Assembly (NCBI RefSeq): GCF_000153125.2
Contig: NZ_CM002299.1
Location: 2,231,075 to 2,295,074, forward strand
DNA length: 64,000 bases
Reading direction: 5' to 3'
From: Congregibacter litoralis KT71
Lineage (GTDB): Bacteria > Pseudomonadota > Gammaproteobacteria > Pseudomonadales > Halieaceae
The notes beneath the pieces are model-generated. The model searched no databases. It saw only the letters and a program-made list of their open reading frames with translations, and was not told the origin of the DNA. Position numbers and translations under genes: made by a program. Shown in pieces: positions 36,484 to 46,119 of the stretch (its first letter is position 1; the number at the start of each line of letters is the position of its first letter).

Positions 36484-37953
36484 CTACGCTGCCTGCGGAT
36501 ACACCGCGTAGTTCACACCCGCCATACGTTCCATAACACGGTATACCTGACAGCTATAACCAAACTCGTTGTCATACCACAGATACATAACGGCCTGGTT
36601 CCCACTCACGATGGTCGCTCTGGCGTCATAGACACAGGCCGTTCGGGAGCCCACAAAGTCTGAGGAAACCACCTCGGGCGATGCTGAATAGTCGATCTGA
36701 CGACGCATACTGGAATGGAGGGCCATGTGGCGCATGTATTCGTTCAGGGTGTCCGCGTCCGTCTCTTCAGCAAGGGTCAGATTGAGGATAGCCATGGAGA
36801 CGTTGGGCGTAGGCACCCGGATTGCGTTCCCCGTGAGCTTTCCCGAAAGTTGCGGAAGGACCTTTGCGACAGCCTTCGCCGCTCCGGTTTCTGTAATCAC
36901 CATATTCAAGGGTGCACTGCGCCCCCGCCGATCTGCCTTGTGGTAGTTGTCGATAAGGTTCTGATCGTTCGTGTAGGCGTGCACCGTTTCCACATGTCCG
37001 TGAAGGATGCCGAACTTGTCGTCAATGGCTTTTAAGGGCGGGACAATAGCGTTGGTCGTGCAGGATGCAGCGGAGATAATAGAATCATCGGCGGCGATGT
37101 CCTCGTTGTTAATGCCCGCAACGATGTTCTTGATGTCTCCTTTACCGGGAGCGGTAAGGATGACCTTTGCCGCGCCCTTGGATTTCAGGTGCTGGGACAA
37201 ACCTTCCTCGTCGCGCCAGACACCGGTGTTGTCGATAATAATGGCGTCGTTGATGCCGTATTCCGTGTAGTCGATGCTGTCGGGCGAGCTGGCGTAGATA
37301 ACCCGGACCTCATTGCCATTGGCCACAAAGCTCTGGCGCTCCTCATCAACGCGAATCGTACCTTTAAAGGCCCCGTGCACGGAGTCACGACGCAAGAGGC
37401 TCGCGCGTTTCTCGAGATCATTGGGCGCACTGCCCTTACGCACCACCACCGCGCGCAGGCGAAACGCTTCTCCACCCGCCGCTTTATCGATCAGGATCCG
37501 CGCTACCAGGCGGCCGATACGACCGAAACCGTAAAGCACGACATCTCTGGGTTTTTCTACCTGTGTGCCTTCGCTTGCAAGAAGATAGCCGAGCTGCTCT
37601 CGCACATATTCATCAATGCTGAGACCCTCGCCGTGATTTTTGTCGTAGTAATTAACCGCAAGACGACCCACATCGATGTGAGCCGGCCCCAGATCAAGCT
37701 GGCTCATCGCCAGGAGAACGGGATGGGTTTCCCGCTCGGACAGCTCATTTCCTTCTACCTGCCGGACATAGCGGTGAGTTTTCATCAGCTCCAGTACGGA
37801 GGTATTCACCATGGATCGGTCGTAGCAGAAACACTTGACGTTCTTTTCCCGGGCAAGACGCCCCACCAGAGGGATGATGTCTTCCGCCAGCGCTTCGCGC
37901 TCTTTCCAGTCTTTGAAATAGTCGTCCGGGCGAGGTCGTTTGCGGTCCGTCAC
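36484..37953 (-). CDS. gap: glyceraldehyde-3-phosphate dehydrogenase with N-terminal extension
   Basis: 489 residues, against ~330-340 for ordinary GapA. An extra ~130-residue N-terminal region precedes the NAD domain (VVLYGFGRIGRLVARIL). Catalytic Cys lies in SAASCTTNAIVPPL; the C-terminus has WYDNEFGYSCQVYRVM. It interconverts glyceraldehyde-3-phosphate and 1,3-bisphosphoglycerate. Long Gap proteins of this type are known next to mfd in Pseudomonas and are thought to work mainly in gluconeogenesis. The extension has no recognised fold. Divergent from mfd. Confidence 0.88.
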   Translation of the reverse strand: MTDRKRPRPDDYFKDWKEREALAEDIIPLVGRLAREKNVKCFCYDRSMVNTSVLELMKTHRYVRQVEGNELSERETHPVLLAMSQLDLGPAHIDVGRLAVNYYDKNHGEGLSIDEYVREQLGYLLASEGTQVEKPRDVVLYGFGRIGRLVARILIDKAAGGEAFRLRAVVVRKGSAPNDLEKRASLLRRDSVHGAFKGTIRVDEERQSFVANGNEVRVIYASSPDSIDYTEYGINDAIIIDNTGVWRDEEGLSQHLKSKGAAKVILTAPGKGDIKNIVAGINNEDIAADDSIISAASCTTNAIVPPLKAIDDKFGILHGHVETVHAYTNDQNLIDNYHKADRRGRSAPLNMVITETGAAKAVAKVLPQLSGKLTGNAIRVPTPNVSMAILNLTLAEETDADTLNEYMRHMALHSSMRRQIDYSASPEVVSSDFVGSRTACVYDARATIVSGNQAVMYLWYDNEFGYSCQVYRVMERMAGVNYAVYPQAA

Positions 37954-38158
37954 GGGTAGTAGTCCTTTTTTGGCGTGTTAAGACACGGTGGGGGCGCACC
38001 AGGGCGCAATCGCAGTAGTGCACTGCTTGATGCCGTGCATTATCCCTGCGCACCCCTGCGCCCGCAACATGGTAAATGTTGCGCTCATCACAGTTTGGAG
38101 GCCCGCCCCACCTCGCTCTACAATGGCCGCCCGCAAGCCGCCGACTCACCCCGACACT

Positions 38159-41100
38159 ATGCTCTTTGCACCCCTGCTGGAATCCTGTCCCTGGCCAACG
38201 ACCACAGGCTCCCGCACCGCCATCGGTCCCCTCTACGGCAGTACCGCCTCCCTGTGTATTGCAGAGCTAGCTGCCGAAGAGCGATTGCTCGTGGCGTTTA
38301 CGGAAGATACGGCGCAGGCGCAGATGCTCGCCCGGGAATTGCCGTTTTTTCTACCCGAAGACTGTGAAATTCTCCAGCTACCGGATTGGGAGACCCTGCC
38401 CTACGACAACTTCTCCCCCCACCAGGATATCGTGTCCGAGCGCCTGAGGACGCTGCATCGACTACCGGATACCCATCGCGGCGTGCTGCTCCTCCCCATC
38501 GCGGCGCTCATGCAGAGACTACCCCCCCGCCATTACATTGAAGGAAACAGCCTTCTGCTGGAGGAAGGCCAGTCCCTGGATATCGAGGCCCTGCGTGCTG
38601 CGCTCTCCAAAAGTGGCTACCGCGCCGTGGATACAGTCTATGAGCACGGAGAGTTTGCGGTGCGCGGATCCCTCATGGACATTTACCCCATGGGCAGCAA
38701 GCTCCCCCTACGCATCGATCTTCTCGACGATGAAATTGACAGTCTGCGCAGCTTTGACCCCGAAACCCAGCGCACCATTGAAAAACTTCCCCGTGTGGAT
38801 TTGCTCCCGGCCCGGGAATTCCCCCTGGACAAGCCGGGCATACAGGCATTCCAGCAGCGCTGGTACGCGCGCTTTGACGTGGACCACGATCAATGTCCCG
38901 TGTTCACCGAGCTGAGTGATGGTCGTGCACCCGGAGGAGCCGAGTACTACCTTCCTCTGTTCTTTGACGCCTGTGAGTCCCTTCTGGATTACCTGCCGGA
39001 GAACGCGGCGCTTCTTACCCTGGGAGACCACTACAGCGCCGCATCACGATTCTGGGAGGAAGCAAGCCGTCGGTTTACGGACTACGGTGTCGATCCCCGC
39101 CGACCACTTCTGTCTCCCGGTGAGCTGTTCATGCCGGTGGAAGAGCTTTTTCAGGTACTGAAACGACACGCGGTACTGGAGTTGCGCCCCAGCGCCGAGG
39201 CGCCGGCGCACATTGCAGCCAACACCGAACCGCCGCCTCAACTGCTTGATGGAGAAAACGAGAGCGGCCTGGCCACCCGGCTACAGACCTTGCTCAAGGA
39301 TCACAGCGGTCCGGTCTTACTGTGCGCAGAAACCGAGGGGCGGCGGGAAATCCTTCTGGAGTCTCTGGGCAAACCGCCGCAGGAAGTCGCCAACTGGCAT
39401 GACTTCATAAGCTCCGGCGCGGATTTCGCCCTCGCCGTAGCGCCCATCGACCGCGGCATCAATCTCGGGCCCACGGCGCCGATGCTCATAACGGAAACCC
39501 AGCTTTTCGGTGAGCGGGTTGCCCAGCGCCGCCGGCGACGAGGCCGGGATGCCCTCGACCCCGAAGCCATCTTCCGTGATCTCAATGAGCTCCGGGAAGG
39601 CTCTCCCGTCGTTCACGCGGAGCACGGTATCGGACGCTACATGGGCCTGACCCATCTGGAAGTGGACGGAGCCGACGCGGAGTTTTTAACCCTCGAATAT
39701 GCGGATCAATCCAAACTCTATGTGCCCGTCTCCTCGTTGCAGCTCATCAGTCGCTACGCCGGTAGCGATCCCGAGCACGCACCCCTGCATCGCCTGGGGT
39801 CTGAACAATGGGAGAAAGCCCAGCGTAAAGCGCGGGAAAAAGCCAACGACGTGGCGGCCCAGCTTCTGGAGGTCTATGCCCGGCGCGAAGCCCGGGAAGG
39901 TGTACAGTTCACAAGCCCCGAAGAGGACTATGCAAAGTTTGCCGCGGGCTTCCCCTTTGAGGAAACCCCCGATCAGGCTGCGGCCATTGATGCCGTGGAA
40001 GCCGATATGTGCGGTACAGGTGTGATGGACCGCCTGGTCTGTGGCGACGTGGGTTTTGGCAAAACCGAAGTCGCCATGCGCGCGGCGTTTATCGCTACGG
40101 CAAACGCCCGCCAGGTAGCCGTGCTGGTTCCCACCACCCTCCTCGCCCAGCAGCACTACAACTCGTTTAGAGATCGCTTTGCCAACTGGCCCGTGAAGAT
40201 CGAAGTGATTTCACGTTTTCGCGCTGCTTCGGATACGCGGGAGATTGCCAAGCGCCTGGAGTCCGGCGATGTGGATATTCTCATTGGTACACACAAGCTC
40301 ATCCAGAGCGATATCAAGTTCGCCGATCTGGGCCTCCTGATTATCGATGAGGAGCATCGCTTCGGTGTCCGTCAGAAAGACAGCATCAAAGCGCTCCGCG
40401 CCGAGGTAGATATTCTTACGCTTACAGCTACACCGATTCCACGGACGCTGAACATGGCCCTGGGCGGCATGCGTGACCTGTCCATCATCGCTACACCGCC
40501 GGCGCGCAGGCTCTCAATCAAGACCTTTGTCAGGGAGCATGATCACGGCCTCATCAAGGAAGCGGTGCTAAGGGAGTCCCTGCGCGGTGGACAGGTGTTT
40601 TACGTGCACAATGAAGTACGCACCATCGAGCAATGCGCCCAGGGTTTGAAGGAGCTGCTCCCGGACCTTTCCGTCGCCGTAGCCCACGGACAGATGCATG
40701 AAACCCAGCTGGAGCGGGTAATGTCGGATTTCTATCACCAGCGACACCATATTCTCGTGTGTTCAACGATTATCGAAACGGGCATTGATATACCCAATGC
40801 CAATACCATCATCATTGATCGGGCCGATAAATTTGGTCTGGCGCAACTGCACCAGCTCCGGGGTCGCGTGGGGCGTTCTCACCACCAGGCCTATGCCTAT
40901 CTCCTGTGCCCCCCGGCGTCAGCCATGACCACGGATGCCAGCAAACGCCTGGAGGCCATCGAGGCCGCGGGCGACCTGGGCGCGGGTTATCAGCTGGCAA
41001 CCCATGATCTGGAAATTAGGGGCGCCGGTGAGCTTCTTGGGGATGAACAGAGTGGTCAGATCCAGAGCGTGGGTTTTGCCATGTATTCCCAGCTCCTTCG

Positions 41101-41617
41101 CCAGGCCGTGGAGGCGCTGAGGCGGGGTGACATTCCCGATGTCGATGCGCCCCTGCAGGCGACCACGGAGGTCAAACTCCACAGTCCGGCGCTCATTCCC
41201 GACGACTATCTTCCGGATCCAAATATGCGCCTCATACTCTACAAGCGCATCGCAGCCTGCGAAAATGACGCGGCGCTTCGGGAAATGCAGGTAGAGATGA
41301 TTGATCGCTTCGGATTATTGCCGCCACAGGTAAAGGGACTATTCATCACCAGCTCCCTTCGGCTGCTGGCCCAGCGCTGTGGCATCAAAGCCCTGGAGCT
41401 TGGCGAGAGCGGCGGACATATCGACTTTACGGATGACACCAACGTTGATCCCCTTCAGCTCGTTACCCTGGTTCAGGAGCAGCCCCTTAGCTATCGCCTG
41501 GCGGGCCCCACGCGGCTGCGCATTGAGCGACCTCTACCGGATATCAAGGAGCGGGAAGCCCTCGCCCGGGAATTATTACAGCGGCTCGCCGGGGAGGTAC
41601 TGGATGAAGCTGCCTGA
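38159..41617 (+). CDS. mfd: transcription-repair coupling factor
   Basis: Displaces RNA polymerase stalled at lesions and recruits UvrA. 1152 residues from ATG 38159, close to E. coli Mfd (1148); an ATG at 38123 would add 12 residues and cannot be excluded, since neither has a clear ribosome site. Domains in order: UvrB-homology module (~1-330), CarD-like RNA polymerase-interaction domain (~475-550, HAEHGIGRYMGL), SF2 translocase (Walker A CGDVGFGKTEVAMR, DEEH box, TATPIPRTLNMAL, RGRVGRSHHQAYAYL) and C-terminal TRCF domain. Confidence 0.95.
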   Translation: MLFAPLLESCPWPTTTGSRTAIGPLYGSTASLCIAELAAEERLLVAFTEDTAQAQMLARELPFFLPEDCEILQLPDWETLPYDNFSPHQDIVSERLRTLHRLPDTHRGVLLLPIAALMQRLPPRHYIEGNSLLLEEGQSLDIEALRAALSKSGYRAVDTVYEHGEFAVRGSLMDIYPMGSKLPLRIDLLDDEIDSLRSFDPETQRTIEKLPRVDLLPAREFPLDKPGIQAFQQRWYARFDVDHDQCPVFTELSDGRAPGGAEYYLPLFFDACESLLDYLPENAALLTLGDHYSAASRFWEEASRRFTDYGVDPRRPLLSPGELFMPVEELFQVLKRHAVLELRPSAEAPAHIAANTEPPPQLLDGENESGLATRLQTLLKDHSGPVLLCAETEGRREILLESLGKPPQEVANWHDFISSGADFALAVAPIDRGINLGPTAPMLITETQLFGERVAQRRRRRGRDALDPEAIFRDLNELREGSPVVHAEHGIGRYMGLTHLEVDGADAEFLTLEYADQSKLYVPVSSLQLISRYAGSDPEHAPLHRLGSEQWEKAQRKAREKANDVAAQLLEVYARREAREGVQFTSPEEDYAKFAAGFPFEETPDQAAAIDAVEADMCGTGVMDRLVCGDVGFGKTEVAMRAAFIATANARQVAVLVPTTLLAQQHYNSFRDRFANWPVKIEVISRFRAASDTREIAKRLESGDVDILIGTHKLIQSDIKFADLGLLIIDEEHRFGVRQKDSIKALRAEVDILTLTATPIPRTLNMALGGMRDLSIIATPPARRLSIKTFVREHDHGLIKEAVLRESLRGGQVFYVHNEVRTIEQCAQGLKELLPDLSVAVAHGQMHETQLERVMSDFYHQRHHILVCSTIIETGIDIPNANTIIIDRADKFGLAQLHQLRGRVGRSHHQAYAYLLCPPASAMTTDASKRLEAIEAAGDLGAGYQLATHDLEIRGAGELLGDEQSGQIQSVGFAMYSQLLRQAVEALRRGDIPDVDAPLQATTEVKLHSPALIPDDYLPDPNMRLILYKRIAACENDAALREMQVEMIDRFGLLPPQVKGLFITSSLRLLAQRCGIKALELGESGGHIDFTDDTNVDPLQLVTLVQEQPLSYRLAGPTRLRIERPLPDIKEREALARELLQRLAGEVLDEAA

Positions 41618-42924
41618 TCATTGCATCGCTCCTCGCGCACTCCTCGCAGCGCTTGCCCTGTCTGGCGTCACTGCAGCGGCGGAGATTCCCGAGGATCTGG
41701 CAGACAACTGGTACCGCACCGAGGTGTTAATCTTTGTGCGGGAAGACGCCGAAAGCCTGGGTGCCGAACAGTGGGCCCCCCTCCCGGTCCTTGAGTATCC
41801 CCAGCGCTACCGTTTTTTGCTGGATCCGGCCCATGGCCGATCGACGGCAGATGGAGAGTCTGGCCTTCGAGAGTCAAATCGATGCCCGGGGGCAACAATC
41901 CCTCTCTGTGCCCGCACCCATCGAGGAGTTACTCGACCATTCCCGGCCCGACGCGCTTACGGTGCCCCTGCAGGACCCGGAGGGGGCGCTTGATGAGCTG
42001 TTTCCCGCGGACGACGATAGCGTTGATACCCCTGCCAACGCGGGGGCCCTGTCCCAACGCAGCAATGAGCCAATGGCGAGCGCCACCGGTCCTGATGAAG
42101 CCCTCATTGACCCCAACAATCCCGTCCTTGATCCCAACGAACCCGGCGTGGATCTCACAAGCCCGATACTCAGCCTGCCCTATGAGCTTCTGGACGAAGA
42201 AAACCTCGAATTCCGGGCTCAAGCCCGGAGCCTGCGCCGCCGTGGGCAGCGCGTGATGTTTCACGGAAGCTGGTGGGCCATGCTTGATGACCAGGCGGAA
42301 ACCCCTGCCCTCATCGTGGATCGCTCGGGCGATATGGACAGCACGGACTGGCCGGCGCTTCAGGGCAGCCTGCAGATTTATCGCTCCCGCTACCTGCACA
42401 TCGTGCTCGATCTGTGGCTCAACACCCTGGGGGACTATTTGCCCGACGGTTGGCAGATAACGGCGCCGCCTCTCGCCCCGCAGTCTTTAACCGCGAAAAC
42501 ACTCCGGGGTACTCCCATTAACCCCTGGGCGCCAGCGCAGGATCCTGAGGTTGTTACTGAGGGTGTCACTGAGGTTTTCCCTGAGAACGTTGCTGAGGAC
42601 GTTGCTCAGGGCATGGACCTGTCACAAAACGCACTATCGTCTCGGGACCAGAGACCTGAGGAATCCCCGGCGGAAGCAGCGAGTACAGAGCCTCTCTATC
42701 CCTGGCACCACGCCATCGTCCATCGCCAGACGCGGCGGATGCGCTCCGGCGAAGTGCACTATCTCGACCACCCGGTGATTGGCGTTATCGTGAAAATCAC
42801 GCCCGTGAGCGAAGACGCCTTACCCCTGCGATCGCCAGAGATTCGCACCTTTCGCGAGCGCCATGCCCTGCCCGTAGACGTGTTGCCACCACCCGATGAC
42901 ACGCCGACCGCAGAGGGAAGCTAG
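41604..42924 (+). pseudogene. csiV: CsiV-family periplasmic protein gene with a one-base frameshift
   Basis: From ATG 41604 (overlapping mfd by 14 bp) the first frame has a signal peptide (ALLAALALSGVTAAA) and NWYRTEVLIFVREDAESLG, ending sensibly at FLLDPA near 41831. The sense then continues one base further on (MADRRQMESLAFESQIDARG...) to the stop at 42924, including VMFHGSWWAM and the C-terminal domain. Dropping one C from GGCCC at 41828-41832 rejoins both parts into about 439 residues. CsiV binds peptidoglycan/lipoprotein partners in Vibrio. mfd-csiV adjacency is conserved in gammaproteobacteria. A sequencing error or a recent mutation are both possible. Confidence 0.75.
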
Positions 42925-43664
42925 GCCGACGCCTCGAGAAAGGCCCTGAGCAAAGCCCCAAAGAGCAGGGTCTCCCCACGCAAGGTTTCCCGTATTGCGT
43001 CCATGGAGATGGAAGCATCGCCCAAACCCGCCGCGGCATTGACCACCATGCATATCGCTGCATAGGGGAGCCCCAGTTCTCTCGCCAGAGACGCTTCGGG
43101 CATTCCTGTCATTCCCAGCAAATCACAGCCATCTCCTGAGAACCGCGTCACCTCGGCGGCAGTTTCCAGTCTCGGCCCCTGAACCACACCAAGCACCGCA
43201 GCATCGACGTACGGCACCTCGGCAGCGCGCGCAGCGCAAAGAACCTCCTCCCGGAGGCCGGCATCGTAGGGATGGGTAAAGTCCACATGCTGGAGAACAC
43301 CACTGCTGCCGTCATCAAAGCTGTGCTCCCGGCCCCAGGTGTAGTCGATAAGCTGGTGGGGAATCACGAGCTTGCCGGCGGTCATTGAAGAGGCAATGGC
43401 CCCCACGGCGTTGGCCGCGAGAATGCGCTTGACGCCGAGCTCGTGGAGGGCCCACAGATTGGCGCGATAATTGACCCGGTGGGGTGGGATCGGACGCCCG
43501 CCTCCCCCATGCCGGTGGAGAAAAAAGACCTTCCTGCCAGCCAGCACGCCCTCCTCGATCGCCATGGAAGGCTGGCCGTAGGGCGTATCAACCGCATGGG
43601 ACGCCGTCACCCGTAATCCGGACAGGGTATCCAGCCCCGTGCCCCCAATCAGTCCCAGACTCAT
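42921..43664 (-). CDS. S-methyl-5'-thioinosine phosphorylase / MTA phosphorylase family
   Basis: 247-residue purine nucleoside phosphorylase-family enzyme (GLIGGTGLDTL, HRHGGGGRPIPPHRVNYRAN, AANAVGAI, GVVQGPRLETAAEV, GMTGMPEASLAREL). In Pseudomonas the protein at this position, between csiV and nagZ, acts on methylthioinosine rather than methylthioadenosine, so salvage of methylthioinosine is the likely role; substrate choice cannot be proven from sequence here. It overlaps the MscS gene by 4 bp and csiV (convergent) by 4 bp. Confidence 0.88.
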   Translation of the reverse strand: MSLGLIGGTGLDTLSGLRVTASHAVDTPYGQPSMAIEEGVLAGRKVFFLHRHGGGGRPIPPHRVNYRANLWALHELGVKRILAANAVGAIASSMTAGKLVIPHQLIDYTWGREHSFDDGSSGVLQHVDFTHPYDAGLREEVLCAARAAEVPYVDAAVLGVVQGPRLETAAEVTRFSGDGCDLLGMTGMPEASLARELGLPYAAICMVVNAAAGLGDASISMDAIRETLRGETLLFGALLRAFLEASA

Positions 43665-44758
43665 GGGGAAATCGTCTCGCCGGGGTTCTGCATGTGCAGA
43701 GTGCGCGTGGGGAAAGCGATGTCAGCGCCATGCTCGTGCACAATTTCCAGAACTTTCATCAAAACATCCTGTTTGACGCCGTGGTACTCCACCCAATTGG
43801 TGGTGCGGGTAAAGCAGTAAAGAAAACAGTCGAGAGACGAGCCGCCAAAGGATTCGAAATTCACGATGATGGTTTGCCCCGTATCAATGTCAGGGTGATT
43901 GTTGACCATGTCCCGGATGGCATCGATGACCGGACCCAGGCTTCGACTGTCGCCATAGCGCAGACCAAACTTCTCGTAGATGCGACGATTCTGCATGCGA
44001 GAGGGGTTTTCTATGATGATCTGACTGAAAACCGCATTGGGAACATAGATCGGACGTTTATCGAAAGTGCGAATCTGCGTCACTCGCCAACCTATTTCCT
44101 CTACGGTGCCCTCCAGGGAGCGGTCCGGCGAACGCACCCAGTCACCAATGGTGAAGGGCCGGTCCATATAGATCCCCAGACCGCCAAAAAAATTAGCGAG
44201 GAGATCCTTGGCGGCAAAGCCCACGGCGATGCCTCCGATGCCACCAAAGGCTAACAAGCCGGAGACAGACACGCCCAGGGTTTGCAACAACATCAGCGCC
44301 GTGACCAGCCAAAGAGCCACCCGGAGTAATCGCGCCGTGGATCGCACCGTCGCCTTATCAACGGAGGCGCCATCGGAGAACTTTGCAACGATAACCTGCT
44401 CCTCAACATTAGCGATGAGGCGATGAAGAAACCAGGGGACCAGCAATACCAGGGACGCATTGAGCGCGGTGAGTGCAACGGTTCTGATAGATGCCAGGCT
44501 GGGCAACAGTGCAAACAGCAACGTCAGGAGCAGCAACCACCAGGCCAGTTTGGCAGGGGAAACAAGCGCGAGGACCAACGCATCGTCCCACTGCTGCTCT
44601 GACTCCTCGGCAAAACGATGGAGGCGGCGGAAAAGCGCACCGATGATCCATTGACCCACGAGCGCAATCAGCAGCAGACCACCGACCGCCACCCAGACCC
44701 AGGGCAGATTCAGACTGTTAGCAATATGCGCAAAGGCTACGGCGAGCTGTGATTCCAT
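43661..44758 (-). CDS. MscS-family mechanosensitive channel
   Basis: 365 residues with about four N-terminal membrane helices (~18-38, ~68-92, ~100-120, ~140-160). The pore helix and following segment read LLAFGGIGGIAVGFAAKDLL, then ANFFGGLGIYMDRPFTIGDW, which is the MscS signature; a C-terminal cytoplasmic domain follows. It would open under hypo-osmotic membrane tension. Translationally coupled (ATGA) to the phosphorylase gene, an unusual pair that is probably operon packing only. Confidence 0.9.
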   Translation of the reverse strand: MESQLAVAFAHIANSLNLPWVWVAVGGLLLIALVGQWIIGALFRRLHRFAEESEQQWDDALVLALVSPAKLAWWLLLLTLLFALLPSLASIRTVALTALNASLVLLVPWFLHRLIANVEEQVIVAKFSDGASVDKATVRSTARLLRVALWLVTALMLLQTLGVSVSGLLAFGGIGGIAVGFAAKDLLANFFGGLGIYMDRPFTIGDWVRSPDRSLEGTVEEIGWRVTQIRTFDKRPIYVPNAVFSQIIIENPSRMQNRRIYEKFGLRYGDSRSLGPVIDAIRDMVNNHPDIDTGQTIIVNFESFGGSSLDCFLYCFTRTTNWVEYHGVKQDVLMKVLEIVHEHGADIAFPTRTLHMQNPGETISP

Positions 44759-45005
44759 GAAAATCCCAATCGGCTTTTAGACTGTTTAAGAATGTAGAAA
44801 TCGCCCCTAAGGCGGCGAAAGTATAACAGCGCCACCATAAGCTCAGACGCTTTCTAGAGCGCAAACGCCAAGTGATTGAATAGTCTCGCTTCCTTGATTT
44901 TCGGGGCCCAGACGACGCGGTCTACGCCTTTTCTTTGCATCGGAGACCGCACTGGCATATCCGGGGAGAGCTGATAGTTTTAAAGGGTAATCAAGGAGGA
45001 TCTCC

Positions 45006-45323
45006 ATGAGTCATTTCGTTCCAAAGCTCGGCCACTGGTATCAGGATTGCGAGAACGGCCAGCTGTTTGAAATCGTATCCCTGGACATGGAAGACGCAAA
45101 CGTTCAGGTACAGTATCTCGATGGTGAGCTGGCGGATTTTGACCTCGATGTCTGGGCCGAACTCCACTTGCGTCCCGCCGCGGCCCCCGAGGACTGGCGC
45201 TCGGCTTTTGAGCTTGATGATGCCGATGCACCGGACCCCGACGGCCCCATGCATCCGCTGGAGTGGGGAAATCCTCTGTCAGCTATCGAGCCGGACACAG
45301 TTCTCGCCCTGGACGACAGTTAA
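45006..45323 (+). CDS. small acidic protein of the DUF6763 type
   Basis: 105 residues, strongly acidic, no signal peptide. N-terminal PKLGHWYQDCENGQLFEIVSL and QYLDGELADFDLDVWAEL, then a C-terminal Asp/Pro-rich tail (DDADAPDPDGP). The pattern matches small uncharacterised gammaproteobacterial proteins. A strong AAGGAGG ribosome site precedes the ATG at ideal distance, suggesting good expression. A 7-bp inverted repeat (GCGGTCT/AGACCGC, 44917-44950) lies upstream. Function unknown. Confidence 0.7.
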   Translation: MSHFVPKLGHWYQDCENGQLFEIVSLDMEDANVQVQYLDGELADFDLDVWAELHLRPAAAPEDWRSAFELDDADAPDPDGPMHPLEWGNPLSAIEPDTVLALDDS

Positions 45324-45419
45324 GCGCCTCGCTCGAGCAAGGGACCCACGGGGTCTCCTGCCCTGACAAACGCCCGGCGATGCAAGATAAACACGTGTCG
45401 CTTTCTGACTGAGAGCGGC

Positions 45420-45447
45420 TTGCCTCCCACTACATACTGTATATAAT
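45420..45447 (+). promoter_or_regulatory. lexA promoter
   Basis: A -35 box TTGCCT (45420-45425) and a perfect -10 TATAAT (45442-45447) with a 16-bp spacer. The first SOS box overlaps the -10 element, so LexA binding would block its own transcription. Confidence 0.7.
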
Positions 45448-45452
45448 CACAG
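45437..45452 (+). promoter_or_regulatory. LexA (SOS) box 1
   Basis: CTGTATATAATCACAG matches the CTGT-N8-ACAG operator exactly and covers the -10 region of the lexA promoter. Confidence 0.9.
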
Positions 45453-45455
45453 GCA

Positions 45456-45471
45456 CTGTACATATTCACAG
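45456..45471 (+). promoter_or_regulatory. LexA (SOS) box 2
   Basis: CTGTACATATTCACAG is a second exact CTGT-N8-ACAG operator, 19 bp after the first (start to start) and ending 7 bp before the lexA ATG. Two tandem boxes imply tight, possibly cooperative autorepression, as in E. coli. Confidence 0.9.
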
Positions 45472-45478
45472 GTGCCCC

Positions 45479-46081
45479 ATGCTTAAGCTTACCGCCCGTC
45501 AGGAACAGGTTCTGGACGTTATTCGGCGCCACATAGGCGCCACCGGCATGCCGCCCACCCGGGCGGATATTGCGAAAGAGCTGGGCTTCAAGTCGGCGAA
45601 TGCCGCTGAGGAGCATCTGAAAGCCCTTGCCCGCAAAGGCGCAATTGAAATTGTTCCCGGTGCTTCACGGGGTATCCGTCTTCCCGAGGACGCGGGTTTA
45701 CCCATCGTGGGCAAGGTAGCCGCAGGAGAGCCCATTCTCGCTGCGGAGAACGTCGAAGACCACTGTGCCGTAGACCCCTCCATGTTCCATCCCCCCGCAG
45801 ACTACCTGTTGAGGGTCGAAGGCGACAGCATGATCAACGTGGGTATCCACGACGGCGACCTCCTGGCGGTGCACAGCACGCCCGTGGCTGATAACGGCGC
45901 AATTGTCGTAGCGAGAATTGACGATGAAGTCACGGTCAAGCGGCTCAAGCGTGGGCGAGACAAGCGACACCTCCAGCTGTTACCGGAAAACGACCACCTC
46001 TCCCCCATTACCGTCGACCTGGCGGACACTAACTTCGCCATCGAAGGCCTGAGCGTGGGTATTATTCGCCGGACTCTGTAG
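45479..46081 (+). CDS. lexA: SOS repressor LexA
   Basis: 200 residues. Winged helix (1-65: [31 protein letters not shown]), self-cleavage site Ala82-Gly83 (VAAGEPI), catalytic Ser117 (EGDSMIN) and Lys154 (EVTVKRL). RecA-stimulated autocleavage derepresses DNA-repair genes. The short spacing between SOS box 2 and ATG leaves AGGTG as a modest ribosome site. In Pseudomonas, psrA and nagZ lie between the phosphorylase gene and lexA; here a MscS gene and a small acidic-protein gene occupy that place. Confidence 0.97.
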   Translation: MLKLTARQEQVLDVIRRHIGATGMPPTRADIAKELGFKSANAAEEHLKALARKGAIEIVPGASRGIRLPEDAGLPIVGKVAAGEPILAAENVEDHCAVDPSMFHPPADYLLRVEGDSMINVGIHDGDLLAVHSTPVADNGAIVVARIDDEVTVKRLKRGRDKRHLQLLPENDHLSPITVDLADTNFAIEGLSVGIIRRTL

Positions 46082-46119
46082 CGTCACGGCTGTTTATGGG
46101 ACGAGGCTGTTTATCGATT

